Shown here: piece by piece, positions 23,359 to 34,724 of the stretch
Numbering within the stretch: the stretch's first letter is position 1
Layout of the letters: every line of letters starts with the position of its first letter
DNA from: Lepas anatifera
Taxonomy: Eukaryota > Arthropoda > Thecostraca > Lepadidae
Length of the DNA: 64,000 nucleotides
Direction: 5' to 3'
Assembly: GCA_034440635.1 (NCBI GenBank)
Contig: JAOTON010001669.1
Span: 2,113,501-2,177,500, forward strand
Position numbers and translations under genes: made by a program
The notes under the pieces: generated by a model
The model's database searches: none
Told to the model about the DNA's origin: nothing
What the model saw: only the letters and a program-made list of their open reading frames with translations

Positions 23359-25101
23359 GTAGGAGAGACTGGGGTCAATTGTAACAAATTTCACATTTCT
23401 TGCTCTGTGGAAATAGTGCTTTGAGTTAGAACACTTATAATTATATTTTCATCAACTTTGAAGATTTTGACAATGTGACAGACGTATAAAGATTTCAAAA
23501 TAAAAAAGAATAGGGGTTCAAAATTTCACTTCTAAAGATTTGCTTCAGCTGTTACAATTGGCCCCACGTGAGGGGCAATTGTAACAGCATCTGGGGTCAA
23601 TTGTACCATGTTAAAGCCGTATGAATTTCGACGATTTTTTATACCATGGAAAAACATCCTAATGCGAAAAATTTTGCATCTTTGGCCTGCACTTCAGGTT
23701 CATGGACCATCTCCAGTCGAGTCCCGCGTTCGGTGGTGCGTGGTCGAAAACGAGGAATTCTCTGAAAGTGCGAGACATTTGTTTGAAAACAGCCGATGCA
23801 ATTTTTTTAGAAAGATGAAGATAAAAACGAACACTGGGGATTTGAATACTACCTATAAATGACCTGAATATATGTACCGCGTTCAAATTTTTTTGCAAAA
23901 ATTTACTTATCAGTCCGGTCAGTAAATCTTCAACTTGTTGCCGAAAAGGAATGACTTTTTCTAGAACCAAAAACGCATTATTTTGGGCACATTTGCCTAT
24001 TGGACTGAATACCAACAAATATATATTTATAATTTGGCTGAAATCTCGTTAATTTTTCAAACTGGGCACATATGGGACAGGCTACATATTGGGCACATAG
24101 CTGACGTGCCCTTAAACCCCAATTATAGGGTAGCCCACATTGCCACCTTTCCGAAGCATATACCAACCTACGAATAAAACATATCATTGGAAAGCCCATC
24201 ATAAACAGTAGCGCACCCAGGGGGCAGCGGGCCCGCACTCCACGGGCCGGGGGCCTCCACTCCCTCCCTTCCCCTCCCCCCTCCCCACTGGAGGATCCAG
24301 GAGGGCAAACAGGGCCAATCCCTCCGCAAATCGCCCGATTTTTGTCGATTTCCTTCAAAATCCATGTTTTCCCGATTTTAGGCCACTTTACCCCCCCAAC
24401 GGTCGGCCTGGGTCCAGGCCTGCCCCCCCCAACGTGGTAAGTGCCTCCTCCCAAAAACAGTTAACACCAGGACTGCGAAGCAAAAAGTTCATCGCTCCCC
24501 CAGGATATGAAGATTGGCCCCTTTGGCTGAACAAGTGCGCCCCCTTCATCAGCCTGACGTCCCCTCGTCAGCCCCCCCAACAAACGAACATCCTGGGTGC
24601 GCGCCTGATCATAAAATCACTAACCTAGCTACTGCATTTGTGTAGCAGAAGCAAGTTTAATACGTCATAAGGCCATAGGGGTCAATTGTAACATTGTTAC
24701 ATTTGACCCCAAGAGAAATGTTACAATTGTCCCCATCGCAACGCGCAATTTTTTAAACCAAATTGCCGCTCAACGAGCTGGCCTAGGCGATAGATGTTGT
24801 GCTCATTTCGTAGCCAATTAAACACTCTTTATGCGCTAAAACTGTTTCCGCTGTACCTTATCATTCCCACCAATAAGCTAACAATCTTTAAAAATTTTAA
24901 GAGTTACCAAACACCCCCAAAAACACATAATTGTGAACAGCGTCTGACTTACCCGCCGCACCGATTTGAAACTTCGTTAACAAAGGCAGCAGCTGATTGC
25001 ACATTTCCGGCTGTGTCACAAGCGCCAACCATTGATTAGTTTAGACAATATGGCCAGTGTTACAATTGCCCCGTGTTACATTTGACCCCAGTCTCCCCTA
25101 C
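23359..25101. mobile_element. Inverted-repeat element with GTAGG(G/A)GAGACTGGGG ends
   Basis: Left end GTAGGAGAGACTGGGGTCAA and right end TTTGACCCCAGTCTCCCCTAC are inverted copies. Internal words such as GGGGTCAATTGTAACA and TTACAATTGCCCC recur near both ends and at about 23565-23610 and 24685-24740. It interrupts the right arm of the fold-back; the left arm is continuous at the matching point (about 20605-20630). No intact protein is visible. Confidence 0.8.
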
Positions 25102-25759
25102 ACTTATATGTTCACCTCGCCCCTTGTGATATTGTGTATGCTTTTCTGTAAAATTGTTGTTAATGAGTTGATGAATTAGCAGTGTCGCTCGTACCAGTGT
25201 CTGACCGGTGCAAAAGGGTGGAGGACAATGTTCCCACCATTTTGCATTGAAAATAGATTATTTGTTTGCTATTGCTATGCATTTAAAAACGATTATTATG
25301 ATATCAAATGACCACTTCTGGTCTTTATATCGGTGAAATGAGGCGAAAGTAGTCTAGTTTTATTTTGTAAAACGCGATTTTCGCTTTGACTGAACTCATG
25401 CCTGTAACTCCCAGTAAAGGCACCAAAGTTGTCATTTTTTCTTGTTAATGACGTCACAAATTCCCGCAGCATAAAAATTATGTTTTTTTAGGCATAACAC
25501 AATATGAACGACCTTGAAAGAGACGAATAATGCTTTTCCGTTTACTTGTATTGTCATTTGCAACAAAAATCGCGGCTAACGGCAAAATGGCCATAAAGGC
25601 GAAAATCCTAAACAAAACTACATTTGCGCCACCCTTAGCACTTATTACCGACAACAACTAATTTGATTTTCGGAATCACCATCAAAAACTGCACCAGGAT
25701 AGATAGGGCGGTAGTTGATTCCTGACATCGAGTGAAAGGTGAAACAGTCTACTGTTCAC

Positions 25760-26399
25760 CCATCCGCAGATCGGACACCATGGGTTAACGTGGTTTCCAC
25801 GGCGGAAAACCGCCATCATGTCTGGTCTGACACAGTGGAGGGGACCCTTAAACAGCCACGCCGATACTCCCTGTAATTGGGGAAGTGTGCCTGTTGGTAG
25901 TGGCCTAAATAAAAGAGAATATGCACCCGCGCCACCTGACCTAACCGTGGCGAAGCCAGTTCCAGATGCTCATTCTGTGCCTCTACGCGTCATATTTACT
26001 GCAACGGGTGGGAGTTCCCACCCTTGCCTACCCGTGCAAGGAGATCGAGTTGGGAGATAAAACTAGGAGTTTATTAATCGGAACCTCGGAGTCGCGTCCG
26101 TTCGCTTGGGCAAACTTCGCTTTGGGCGGTGGAGGGGTCTGTACAGTAATACTGGTTTGGCTTCTTACCTTCAGGGACGGCGAATTCGGGGGGGCACAGT
26201 GTGCAGTTGCACACCTTGAAAAAATTGAGGGTGTGTTAAAGTATATTTTTGCACACTCAGTTTTGGCTTGGTCCGGAGAGCCCCCCCAGGATTTGGCCGG
26301 CGCCCAGGCCGATCAAGAGAAAATCAAGCCTAAACATCGGCTACTCTCTGTGTGAAATAAAGACACTTTCACATATGAATGGCGCTCCCTGACTTCAAA
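25760..26399. other. Intergenic/intron sequence, no features recognised
   Basis: Beyond the 8-bp duplication the first bases (CATCCGCAGATCGGAC) still resemble the flank of the duplicated gene block. The rest shows no gene. Confidence 0.4.
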
Positions 26400-26715
26400 G
26401 CCGCCCATGTAAAGCAAATGGGCGACCGCAGGAGAGAAAAGGCGCCCCCTCTGGATAGCATAGGTGCCTTTGGATAGCAAAGGCTTCCCCCCAGGACAGC
26501 AGAGGCACCTCCTGGACAGCAAAAGCCCCCCCCCCGAGAAGAGCAACGGCGCCCCAGGATAGAATGGGCGCCCCTGGTTAGAAAAAGGAACTCGTTGGAC
26601 AGCTTAAGGCGCCCCTTGGAAAAAACCGCCCTCCGTCGGCGCCCCTTGAGCCGCCACCCTCAGTGGGCGCCCCTTGGGAGCCGAAGGCCCCCTGGGGAGG
26701 AAGGCGCCCCCTCCC
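26400..26715. repeat. Degenerate minisatellite, roughly 20-30-bp unit
   Basis: Imperfect repetition of GGATAGCA-AAGGCGCCCC type units (also GGACAGCAGAGGCACCTCCT). About ten units can be followed before they lose register. Confidence 0.7.
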
Positions 26716-27428
26716 GGAAATCTTGCACACCCTCACGAAAATGAATCCGACGTCCCTGCTTACCCTCACGCCGCCGGTGAGTCAGACCCGTCGCTAGCGG
26801 GCACGTGCAACACCTGTGAGCCCAGTGCAGACCCTGGTGCTTCTCTGCGCACCCCCTGTACTGAATGTTTAGAGATTTCCCGAGCCCTGATTCAGAGTTG
26901 CCCTCACTCGTCGGCTGGTGTTTGTCTCTAGCTGTGCTCCTGCTGAGACTCTTTTTCTGGGTACGGGCTAGCGGGGAGTGTTGCAGTGACACGGGGCTCG
27001 TCTGCGCGCTCTTGTGACCCGAGAGACCGACTTAGGAGCGATCCAGCCTGCCTAACCAACACCGGTGGCGCTATTTGCACACTTGCTATTATGCTTGGGG
27101 TTTTAGGGCGCCACAGATGCGTCGGGTGTTTCGTGCTTACTAATGCGGATTCAGAGTCGTTGCAAATTTGGGCAAATAATTAGCATGGTCTGCAGATGGG
27201 GTAGCTAGGGGAAGGATGTGATCGGCATTTGCAGTGGATAGAGAGGAAGATAAATTTTGCGAGAAGCATGCAGTGTGCGATCCCAACAGAAAGCCGTAGC
27301 CGCCCCAGCACCAGCATGACATTAACCCGCGGTGGTGTGACATTGCCGCACCTGATGACCTTTCCTCCATCTAGATCATAGTGTGGCATTAGGAAATGAC
27401 AGCTTTCCTCCGAAACTGACAGCCGCCG
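26716..27428. other. Intergenic/intron sequence, no features recognised
   Basis: No coding features. The homologous duplicated block begins at about 27429. Confidence 0.4.
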
Positions 27429-27438
27429 TGCCTTTCAA

Positions 27439-27568
27439 TGTCCGGGTCAGATGTCAGTCACTGCCAGCCAGCCGTTGACTCCCCTCTGAACGGCGTCCCG
27501 GCATGTCCGGGTCAGATGTCAGTCACTGCCAGCCAGCCGTTGACTCCCCTCTGAACGGCGTCCCGGCA
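27439..27568. repeat. Identical 65-bp tandem duplication upstream of paralogue 2
   Basis: The segment 27439-27503 (starting TGTCCGGGTCAGATGTCAGT) is repeated base for base at 27504-27568. Paralogues 1 and 3 have one copy. It lies 75-200 bases before the start codon, in the likely promoter or 5' untranslated region. Confidence 0.93.
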
Positions 27569-27640
27569 GTCAGTATTGGCTTATCACCTGCGCAGCTTTG
27601 ACGTCGCGTCCTAGCAGTTAACGGACCCAGACTTAACACC

Positions 27641-28282
27641 ATGCCGCCCCATTCAAGGGTTCTGTCTGCCCTTGTTTTGGTCTTGCTACCGCTCGCTCTT
27701 TGCCGAGCTGATAAGGCTCCGGATGTGCTGGATATATTTGAAGGTCCACGCAGTTGCAAGACCAAGCGGGACTGTGAGCCCCACGAGATCTGCCGGTTCT
27801 ACCCGGGCGAGCGGTGCTGCTGGCCCACCGGCTGTGCTGGCGGCTGCGGCAAAGCACGCACCTGTGTGAAGAAGCCAACGGTCTGCAGGTCCTCCTTACC
27901 CTGCTCGTGCCCGCCCCGCTACGTCTGCGAGGACTCTCCGGAACCCCCGCCGCCAACATCACCGCCTACCTCGAGGCCACCTTTCTGCTTCCCGCCGTGC
28001 GAAGACGGCTACCGGTGTGAACCCGTGGGGAAATTTAGCCCCACGTTGGAGGAGAGGACCTACGAATGTGTCAAGAAAGGTCCCTTCTGTAAATATCCTG
28101 GCTGCTGTGGGCCCAACACCTGTGATCCTCCGTGCGGCCCTCATGAGGTGTGCCAGACAATTTATCCCCCTTGTCCCTACCACCCGAACCCTCCTCCCTG
28201 CTACTGTCCTCCTGCCTACGTCTGTCGTCCTCGGCACTGCAAGGGACACAAGGGACTGCCATGTCCTCTCCCTGTCGGCTAA
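27641..28282 (+). CDS. Secreted cysteine-rich protein, paralogue 2
   Basis: A single-exon 213-codon ORF, the same length as its two paralogues. It has the same signal peptide (core LVLVLLPLALC, cleavage likely near residue 23), the same conserved cysteines and the PEPPPPTSPPTSRPP linker. It differs from paralogue 1 mainly in the last 60 residues (GPHEVCQTIYPPCPYHP, HKGLPCPLPVG). The start ATG is preceded by ACTTAACACC in all three. The upstream 130 bases contain the 65-bp duplication and a CRE-like TTGACGTCGCG. It is on the opposite strand to the host ADCY10-like gene. Family unknown. Confidence 0.85.
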   Translation: MPPHSRVLSALVLVLLPLALCRADKAPDVLDIFEGPRSCKTKRDCEPHEICRFYPGERCCWPTGCAGGCGKARTCVKKPTVCRSSLPCSCPPRYVCEDSPEPPPPTSPPTSRPPFCFPPCEDGYRCEPVGKFSPTLEERTYECVKKGPFCKYPGCCGPNTCDPPCGPHEVCQTIYPPCPYHPNPPPCYCPPAYVCRPRHCKGHKGLPCPLPVG

Positions 28283-28989
28283 CCACTCAGCATGTGACCT
28301 GACGAACCCGAGAACGTTGCAAAGTTGAGGTTCTGCAAGGTGTGTTTTTTGTTACCACGCCAAGTCGCCTCGTTTCTATGATACCGCTAAATACAGCTCC
28401 CTTCTCTATCGACTTTTGGGTCAGAATCAGTGTCTTGTCTTGTGAGAATGATGTAAAAAGGCCCTGTTCTTCATCGTAAGCATTCATACACGTCGGCATA
28501 GGTGGGCACGCGAGTTAGGGGGAGGAGGTAGAGGGACGTGGCACTTCTCAACCAAAAATAACCCGGTCCCAGCAAAATTAAAAGAAGTACAAAAGCTGTG
28601 TAACCGGTAAGTGCAGAAGGCAACAATAACTCCAATCCAATGGGTCTTTGTTTCCAGAGGGGATTTTTTTTCAGCGGCAGGTTTAAAATGACTTACCTCA
28701 CTTTTCTGCTGGTGGCAATGCTTATGGTGAGCATTCATGGAGCCTTACAAGTAAGTGCTTTAACCCTCGCACTTATTCGGTTTTTATTTTTACTTACCTC
28801 CCTCACAGGGGAGAAGGGAATGTTGCAGCAACGTCCCCCTAGAGATTGACCCTCAATTGACGTAGAGTTTCGAGGTAAAAAAGAAGAAAAGAAAAAAGCT
28901 TGCTGTTCGTCACAATATCTCGCGATTAATGCCAATTTTTAAGATCTTAAATCATTACGATACCTTTCAGGACAAGTTAGACCTTATTT

Positions 28990-30590
28990 TTGCCTTTCAC
29001 GGCCCACCACCACCGCTCTGGCTGCTATTGACCAGGATTCTGAACTAAATACTTTTATCAAATTGATCAGAAGGTATTTGCGCTTTGGCTCGTATACAAC
29101 ACACCTATGTGACCCAGGTAGGTAATGAGTGAGATGACGTGAAACGTCACTGACGGTTAAAGTTTAAAGTTTCCCGGTATGTCCAGTATTCACATATAGA
29201 AAATATTTTAGACATTGGATTCAAATTCAGTACCAAATACATACTAGATACATGTGTTTACCTCAAAATATGTTTCCATTATAAACTAGTCATTATTATA
29301 TGAGTTACTGCCGAGGTCACGCAAGGTCAGCAAAGGTCAGTGAAGGTATGCTTAAGCTGGACTTGGAAGGTCAACGGAAAATACTCGTGGGAGGTCATTT
29401 CGTGAAGGGGGACAAAGAAGAACGATGGGTTTCTAGCATTCGCGTGAAAACTTACAGGCGTCCAAATGGCCCCAACATGACTCCGGCTCTGGGGTCATAG
29501 CTCCGTGACTAGAAAAGCAAAAATATTTTTGAAAAACTTGTGCAATGAATGCCTCATAGGCTACATACAGTTTTAAGACTTTAGTATGAACGACATTTTT
29601 GCAATCTTCGAAAGATATTAGAGGTTGCAACAACCCCTCTTGTAAGGACTATGGTTAAAATCCGCTGATAAACTGGAGCGAAGAGGCTGAAAAAACTCGA
29701 GCGCTCGATATTATAATCAGGGTCCATGAAAATCGAATAATTTCAATCTCCCTTCGGATGTGGTACAGTGCAGAGGTAAATAACTATCTGAAATGCACTT
29801 TAAAAATGAAAGTGAGAAGTTCGAGAGTGAAGGTAGAGCATGTTGCATGTAATGAAGTTGCTGAAAAGATTTAGTAGTGCCCAGAGGCATGGCCACGGAA
29901 TTGGGACTGCGGAAGACCGGGGAGGGGGTGGGAGGCAAAGGTCGAAGATTTCGGGTGTCTTTGAAAACGCTAGCAACGCACTTCATTAACACTAGATTAG
30001 GAAACGTTCAGGAAGATCGTCGCAAAAAGTTATAAAATGCAAAATGCTATGCTGAGTGTCATTATTTTTGGGGGAGGGTCATCTGCCACTGATTCGTCAC
30101 CTGGGAGAGACGCGTCCCCGTCACCACGCTTTCGACGCCCAGGACTGTGCCGTATAACGCAAGTAAAATCTGCGAACAGAGTGGAATGCCGTACGGCGTG
30201 CAATATGCGAGTAAATAATTTTGACGAGGGGTATCTCAGCAAGGGGCGCCGGGGCGAATACACTTATGAGGGACACTGGGGAGTGTTTTGGAAGCTCCGA
30301 CGCCAGATGAGGGATCACTTATACCCCTTTGCCTTTGGAATCCTCTGCGTAAGGCAAGTGAAAACGAGAAATGCCTGGCTGCATTCTAAATGGGGTGGCG
30401 GACGTGAACAAATAGCCAAAACTAACACGAATTTGAGCTAACACACTTCTCTGCTACTTTAAATAGGTGCATATTTGCCTACTGTGTTCCCCAACACGGA
30501 GGGGCAGAATGGCAGTGCGATAATCGAGATGGTTGATCAATAGCTTGGCGTGTTGCGCAATAATAAATGAAAAGCTGCATAATCGAGCTG
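28990..30590. other. Block A-specific sequence, no gene recognised
   Basis: About 1.6 kb with no counterpart in block B. ORFs here (for example 30037-30441) show no domain, signal peptide or splice context that would support a gene. Confidence 0.4.
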
Positions 30591-31629
30591 CTTTTGCATC
30601 TCAACTAACCATGTTTGTTTCATTTCTTTAGTCTATCTGTTGTATAAAATGAACTCCATCTTCCCGTTAGTTGAAGTACGGGGGTGGAACCGCTTGGAAT
30701 AACCGAATCAAGTGACGTAGAAGTTATGTTGATAAGATATGGACAGCCTCCTCAAATTCTGGATGTGAAATAGAGAAAAATTATTGCGGTTACATATTCG
30801 CGCACACCCCTCCATCATAATCTTCTTTAGACACTAGGCGGAAGCACAAATTCTTGGTCATAGTGTAAGCACTCAACATCTCATCAACTTGTACACATGC
30901 TCCTCGACTCAGCACTACGAAATCTATCAACTGCCTAGAAGTTCTTTGAGACGTAAAAACTGAGCAGTCGAAAGGAAAAAAACTGTTTTCGTTATCTGAT
31001 GATTATCGCGTCACTTCGTCGCGCCATTTCACATCTGATGCCATTTCGTGGAACCGCATCATGGCGTGGCATTAGGCTGCGCCAGCTGCTCCGGGCAGGG
31101 GCGGATTCAGGGAGGTGAAAGGTGGTGTACCCTCTGGGTCTGCAGAGGCGCGCCTGTCCAGTTTGGATGGGAATGGACAGCCAGCCGCCTCTAAAATACC
31201 GCAGTTGTGCGGTAGAGACGCCTGAAAGTTGACTTTGGAAGGCAGCTCAGGCATGCGTTCCGCTGGACATTTTGACCATCCACCGGAGGAAATATAGTTA
31301 CCTGCCGTTAACACCTTTGTTCCTCCTAAAAGCACCTGAAATTGGAGAGATAAGGTGACTCCCGTTATACCCATAAAGTGCCTTCCCCAGGTGCTGTAGT
31401 ACCGCCTCCCGAGTCTTCACCCTTCCCTCTGCCCTTGTGAAAACCTAGATCCCTCCTCGCCCTGGGTAGTTGACAGTCCCAGTACCTTTCAGTGTCCGGG
31501 TCAGATGCCAGTCACTGCCAGCCAGCCGTTGACTCCCCTCTGAACGGCGTCCCGGCACTCAGTATTGGCTTATCACCTGCGCAGCTTTGACGTCGCGTCC
31601 TAGCAGTTAACGGGCCCAGACTTAACACC

Positions 31630-32271
31630 ATGCCGCCCCATTCAAGGGTTCTGTCTGCCCTTGTGCTGGTCTTGCTGCCGCTCGCTCTTTGCCGAGCTGA
31701 TAAGGCTCCGGATGTGCTGGATATATTTGAAGGTCCACGCAGCTGCAAGACCAAGCGGGACTGTCGGCCGCACGAGATCTGCCGGTTCTACCCGGGCGAG
31801 CGGTGCTGCTGGCCCACCGGCTGTGCTGGCGGCTGCGGCAAAGCACGCACCTGTGTGAAGAAGCCAACGGTCTGCAGGTCCTCCTTACCCTGCTCGTGCC
31901 CGCCCCGCTACGTCTGCGAGGACTCTCCGGAACCGCCGCCGCCAACATCACCGCCTACCTCGAGACCACCTTTCTGCTTCCCGCCGTGCGAGGACGGCTA
32001 CCGTTGTCAACCCGTGGAGAAATTTAACTCCACGTTGGAGGAGAGGACCTACGAATGTGTCAAGAAAGGTCCCTTCTGTAAATATCCTGGCTGCTGTGGG
32101 CCCAACACGTGTGATCCTCCGTGCAGCCCTCATGAGGTGTGCCATACAGTTTATCGCTCTTGTACATACCGCCCGAACCCTCCTCCCTGCTACTGCCATC
32201 CGGGCTACGTCTGTCTTCCTCGCCCCTGCAAGGGACACAAGGGACTCCCATGTCCTCTCCCTGTCGGCTAA
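31630..32271 (+). CDS. Secreted cysteine-rich protein, paralogue 3
   Basis: A 213-codon single-exon ORF with the same architecture: signal peptide, cysteine-rich half, Pro-rich linker, cysteine-rich half. Its cysteines align with those of the other two. Differences again cluster in the C-terminal third (CSPHEVCHTVYRSCTYRP, CYCHPGYVCLPRPC). Conservation of length, frame and all cysteines across three copies argues that the genes are under selection as proteins. The upstream 450 bases (31171-31629) match the upstream region of paralogue 1 in inverted orientation. No function can be assigned. Confidence 0.85.
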   Translation: MPPHSRVLSALVLVLLPLALCRADKAPDVLDIFEGPRSCKTKRDCRPHEICRFYPGERCCWPTGCAGGCGKARTCVKKPTVCRSSLPCSCPPRYVCEDSPEPPPPTSPPTSRPPFCFPPCEDGYRCQPVEKFNSTLEERTYECVKKGPFCKYPGCCGPNTCDPPCSPHEVCHTVYRSCTYRPNPPPCYCHPGYVCLPRPCKGHKGLPCPLPVG

Positions 32272-32960
32272 CAACTTGGCATGTGACCTGACGAACCCGA
32301 GTACGTTGCCAAGTTGATGTTCTGCAATGTTTTTTTGGTATCCACGCCAAGTCGCCTCTTTTCTATGATATCGCTAAATACAGCTCCTTTCTCTATCGAC
32401 TTTCGGGCCAAAATCAGAGTCTTGTTTTGTGAGAATTATGTAAAAAGGTTCTGTTCTTCATCGTAGGCATTCATACACGTCGGCATAGGTGGGGACGGGA
32501 GTTAGGGTGAGGGGATAGAGGGAAATGGCACTTTTCAACCAAAAATTACCAGGTCCCAGCGAAATTGGGAAGCATTACAAAAGCTGTATAACCGGTAAGT
32601 GCGGAAGGCAACAATGAACCACAATCCAACGAGTCTTTGTTTCAAGAGGGGAAAAAGTTTTTTCAGCGTCGGGTTTTAAATGACTGACCTCACTTTTTTA
32701 GCTAGCGGTGATGCTTATGGTATATTTATGGAGCCTTAAACGCGAGTGGTTTAACCCTCGCACTTTTTCTCTTTTTTCACTTTCCTCTCTTACAGAGGAG
32801 AAGGAAACGTTGTAGGGACCTCCCGCTAGAGACTGACCCTCAATTGACGTAGAGTTTCTTGGTAAAAAAGAAAAGAAAATACAGCTCGCTGCTCGTCACA
32901 ACATCTCGTGATTAATGCTAATTTTGAGACCTTAGATTATCAGCACCTTCCAGTAGGACA

Positions 32961-33654
32961 TTGTCTAAGAAAAAATAAGTGTGGGGGGGGACATTTCTTG
33001 TGCGGGCCATTATAGTGTCTTCAGGGGATCAAGACCCCATTTGTAGGGGAGGGGGTTAGTAAAACTTTGACGCGTTAGTGTTAGAAAATGCTTCTCAATT
33101 TTGGCGATATTCCATGTTCTAGAGATTATAGCTACTGCCTAGGGCTGCCAGGTTTTTCGGCGGAAAAAGGCCAAACCGAGTAAGAACAAAGATTAAAATG
33201 GGCTAAATATTATGTTCACTATAATGACCAAATAAATAACACAAAAGCCAGATTTGGGGCTAAAACGACCCCTAACGGTAGTAATAAACCTTCAGAAAAA
33301 CGACTTGAATCACTCTCAAAAATTAATTGACGCAAAAATGGACCTGACGCAACATCTTTTTAGCACACTTAAGCCATTTAACCCATTTAGGACACTTATT
33401 TGATAGAAAACGAGTAGTACCCTTCCGATCCCGCGTGGTGACCAAATTATTTTATCCACATAACCAGAATGTTTTAGCATCAATTATCTTGGCCACACAT
33501 CTCGCTTACATTTGATATTTTTCCTGCTTTCCAGCAATTATTTTTTTGCTCTTGAACAGAGGCGGACCTAGGATTTTGGTAAGTAGGGATAGCGGAGCCT
33601 CAAAGGGCGCACTTTGCCATTAACTTTCCACCCAAAGGGCGCTCTCCCTATCTC
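32961..33654. other. Block B-specific sequence, no gene recognised
   Basis: About 0.7 kb without a counterpart in block A and without a gene. It contains a fragment of the type GGCGGACCTAGGATTTTGG (about 33562) seen at the edges of other repeats here. Confidence 0.4.
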
Positions 33655-34226
33655 ATCTCTTTTGCATCTCAACTGCGCATGTTTGTTTCATATCTTTAGT
33701 CTATATGTTGTATAAAATGAACCCCCATCTTCCCGTTAGTTGAAGTACGGGGTGGAACAGCTTGGAATAACCGAATCAAGTGACGTAGAAGTTATGTTGA
33801 TAAGTATATGGACGGCCTCCTCAAATTCTGGATGCGAAATGGAGAAAAACTATTGCGGTTACATATTCGCGCACACCCCTCCATCATAATCTTCATTAGA
33901 CACTAGGCGGAAGCACAAATTCTTGGTCATAGTGTAAGCACTCAACATCTCATCAACTTGTACACATGCTCCTCGACTCAGCACTACGAAATCTATCAAC
34001 TGCAGAGTGTTGTGGGAATGACCTAGGGCCCTAAAAGAGTGTTTCGGTCTTAGACCGTCGTCAGGCGAGGGGTGCAAGGTGGGGGTGGCTAGATGCCTGA
34101 GGTAAACTTTTTCCAAATACCGAGTCACTGGATGCTTAGGGTAAACTTTTGGTCGAAGCAAAAAGTGCTGGCAGTCCCAACACCCTCTTACCGAGGGAGC
34201 AAGGGAGCATTGTGTGTGGTGTGTGC

Positions 34227-34724
34227 TTATATGTCTTTGAGCATGCGTTTGTGTGGGTGCCTGCGTATGTCGAGTTTACCGCAGGAGTGGCCAGGAAGTT
34301 GGGTGTTGAGAGTAGGTCCGTATCGCCGAATGAAGAATGATTCCGCGATTTTTCTGTTTGGGCCATCACTAGCGTATTTTAGAATTTTGACGCTCAGGTT
34401 GTCTGCTGTCAGCTCATTATTCGCATGCGTGGTTAATCTGTGTTGTCCGAAAGGTGTTTCCTGCGGCTTATTTCTAGTGTCAACTAAGTGTTCGTTAAAT
34501 CTGAGTCTAACGGCCCTCTGGCTCTCACCGATATAAAGTGACTTGCCTGGTTCGCAAAGCTTACAATCTATCCTATAAATTACATTTTTGACATGACACT
34601 TCCCATGGATACCTGCATGACAAGCGTGGCAGAAACGACCTCCCCCAGGGCACTGTACTGGTTCCAGCGCCGATCTGACCAAAAGATCCTTCAGGGACGT
34701 GCCGCTTATCCACGCCACCCGCAT
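34227..34724 (-). CDS. GIY-YIG endonuclease domain of Penelope-like element
   Basis: A 165-codon frame. A Cys/His cluster (CPGGGRFCHACHAG, then KNVIYRIDCKLCE) precedes the endonuclease core SLYIGESQRAVRLRFNEHL, with the Tyr, the YIG and the downstream Arg and Glu-His of the GIY-YIG fold. In family knowledge this domain nicks target DNA for priming. The frame ends inside the terminal inverted repeat (HSCGKLDIRRHPHKRML), a sequence also present in the inverted end at 35430-35490. The upstream RT is in other frames, so this copy is unlikely to be active. Confidence 0.85.
   Translation of the reverse strand: MRVAWISGTSLKDLLVRSALEPVQCPGGGRFCHACHAGIHGKCHVKNVIYRIDCKLCEPGKSLYIGESQRAVRLRFNEHLVDTRNKPQETPFGQHRLTTHANNELTADNLSVKILKYASDGPNRKIAESFFIRRYGPTLNTQLPGHSCGKLDIRRHPHKRMLKDI

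Larger units (their letters stand above)
19958..25751. mobile_element. Large fold-back element with about 1.26-kb inverted repeats
   Basis: Termini TAGACTGTTTCAC and its inverse are flanked by an 8-bp duplication with one mismatch (CTGTCCAC at 19950-19957, CTGTTCAC at 25752-25759). The left arm runs to about 21235. The right arm is split into 21691-22158, 23227-23358 and 25102-25751 by two nested insertions and sums to about 1.25 kb, against 1.28 kb for the left. The loop is only about 455 bp. The TAG-starting end and 8-bp duplication match the 11456-15240 element, suggesting one superfamily (hAT-like by these criteria). The homologous flank near 31145-31180 is uninterrupted and shows the empty site. 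Confidence 0.88.
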
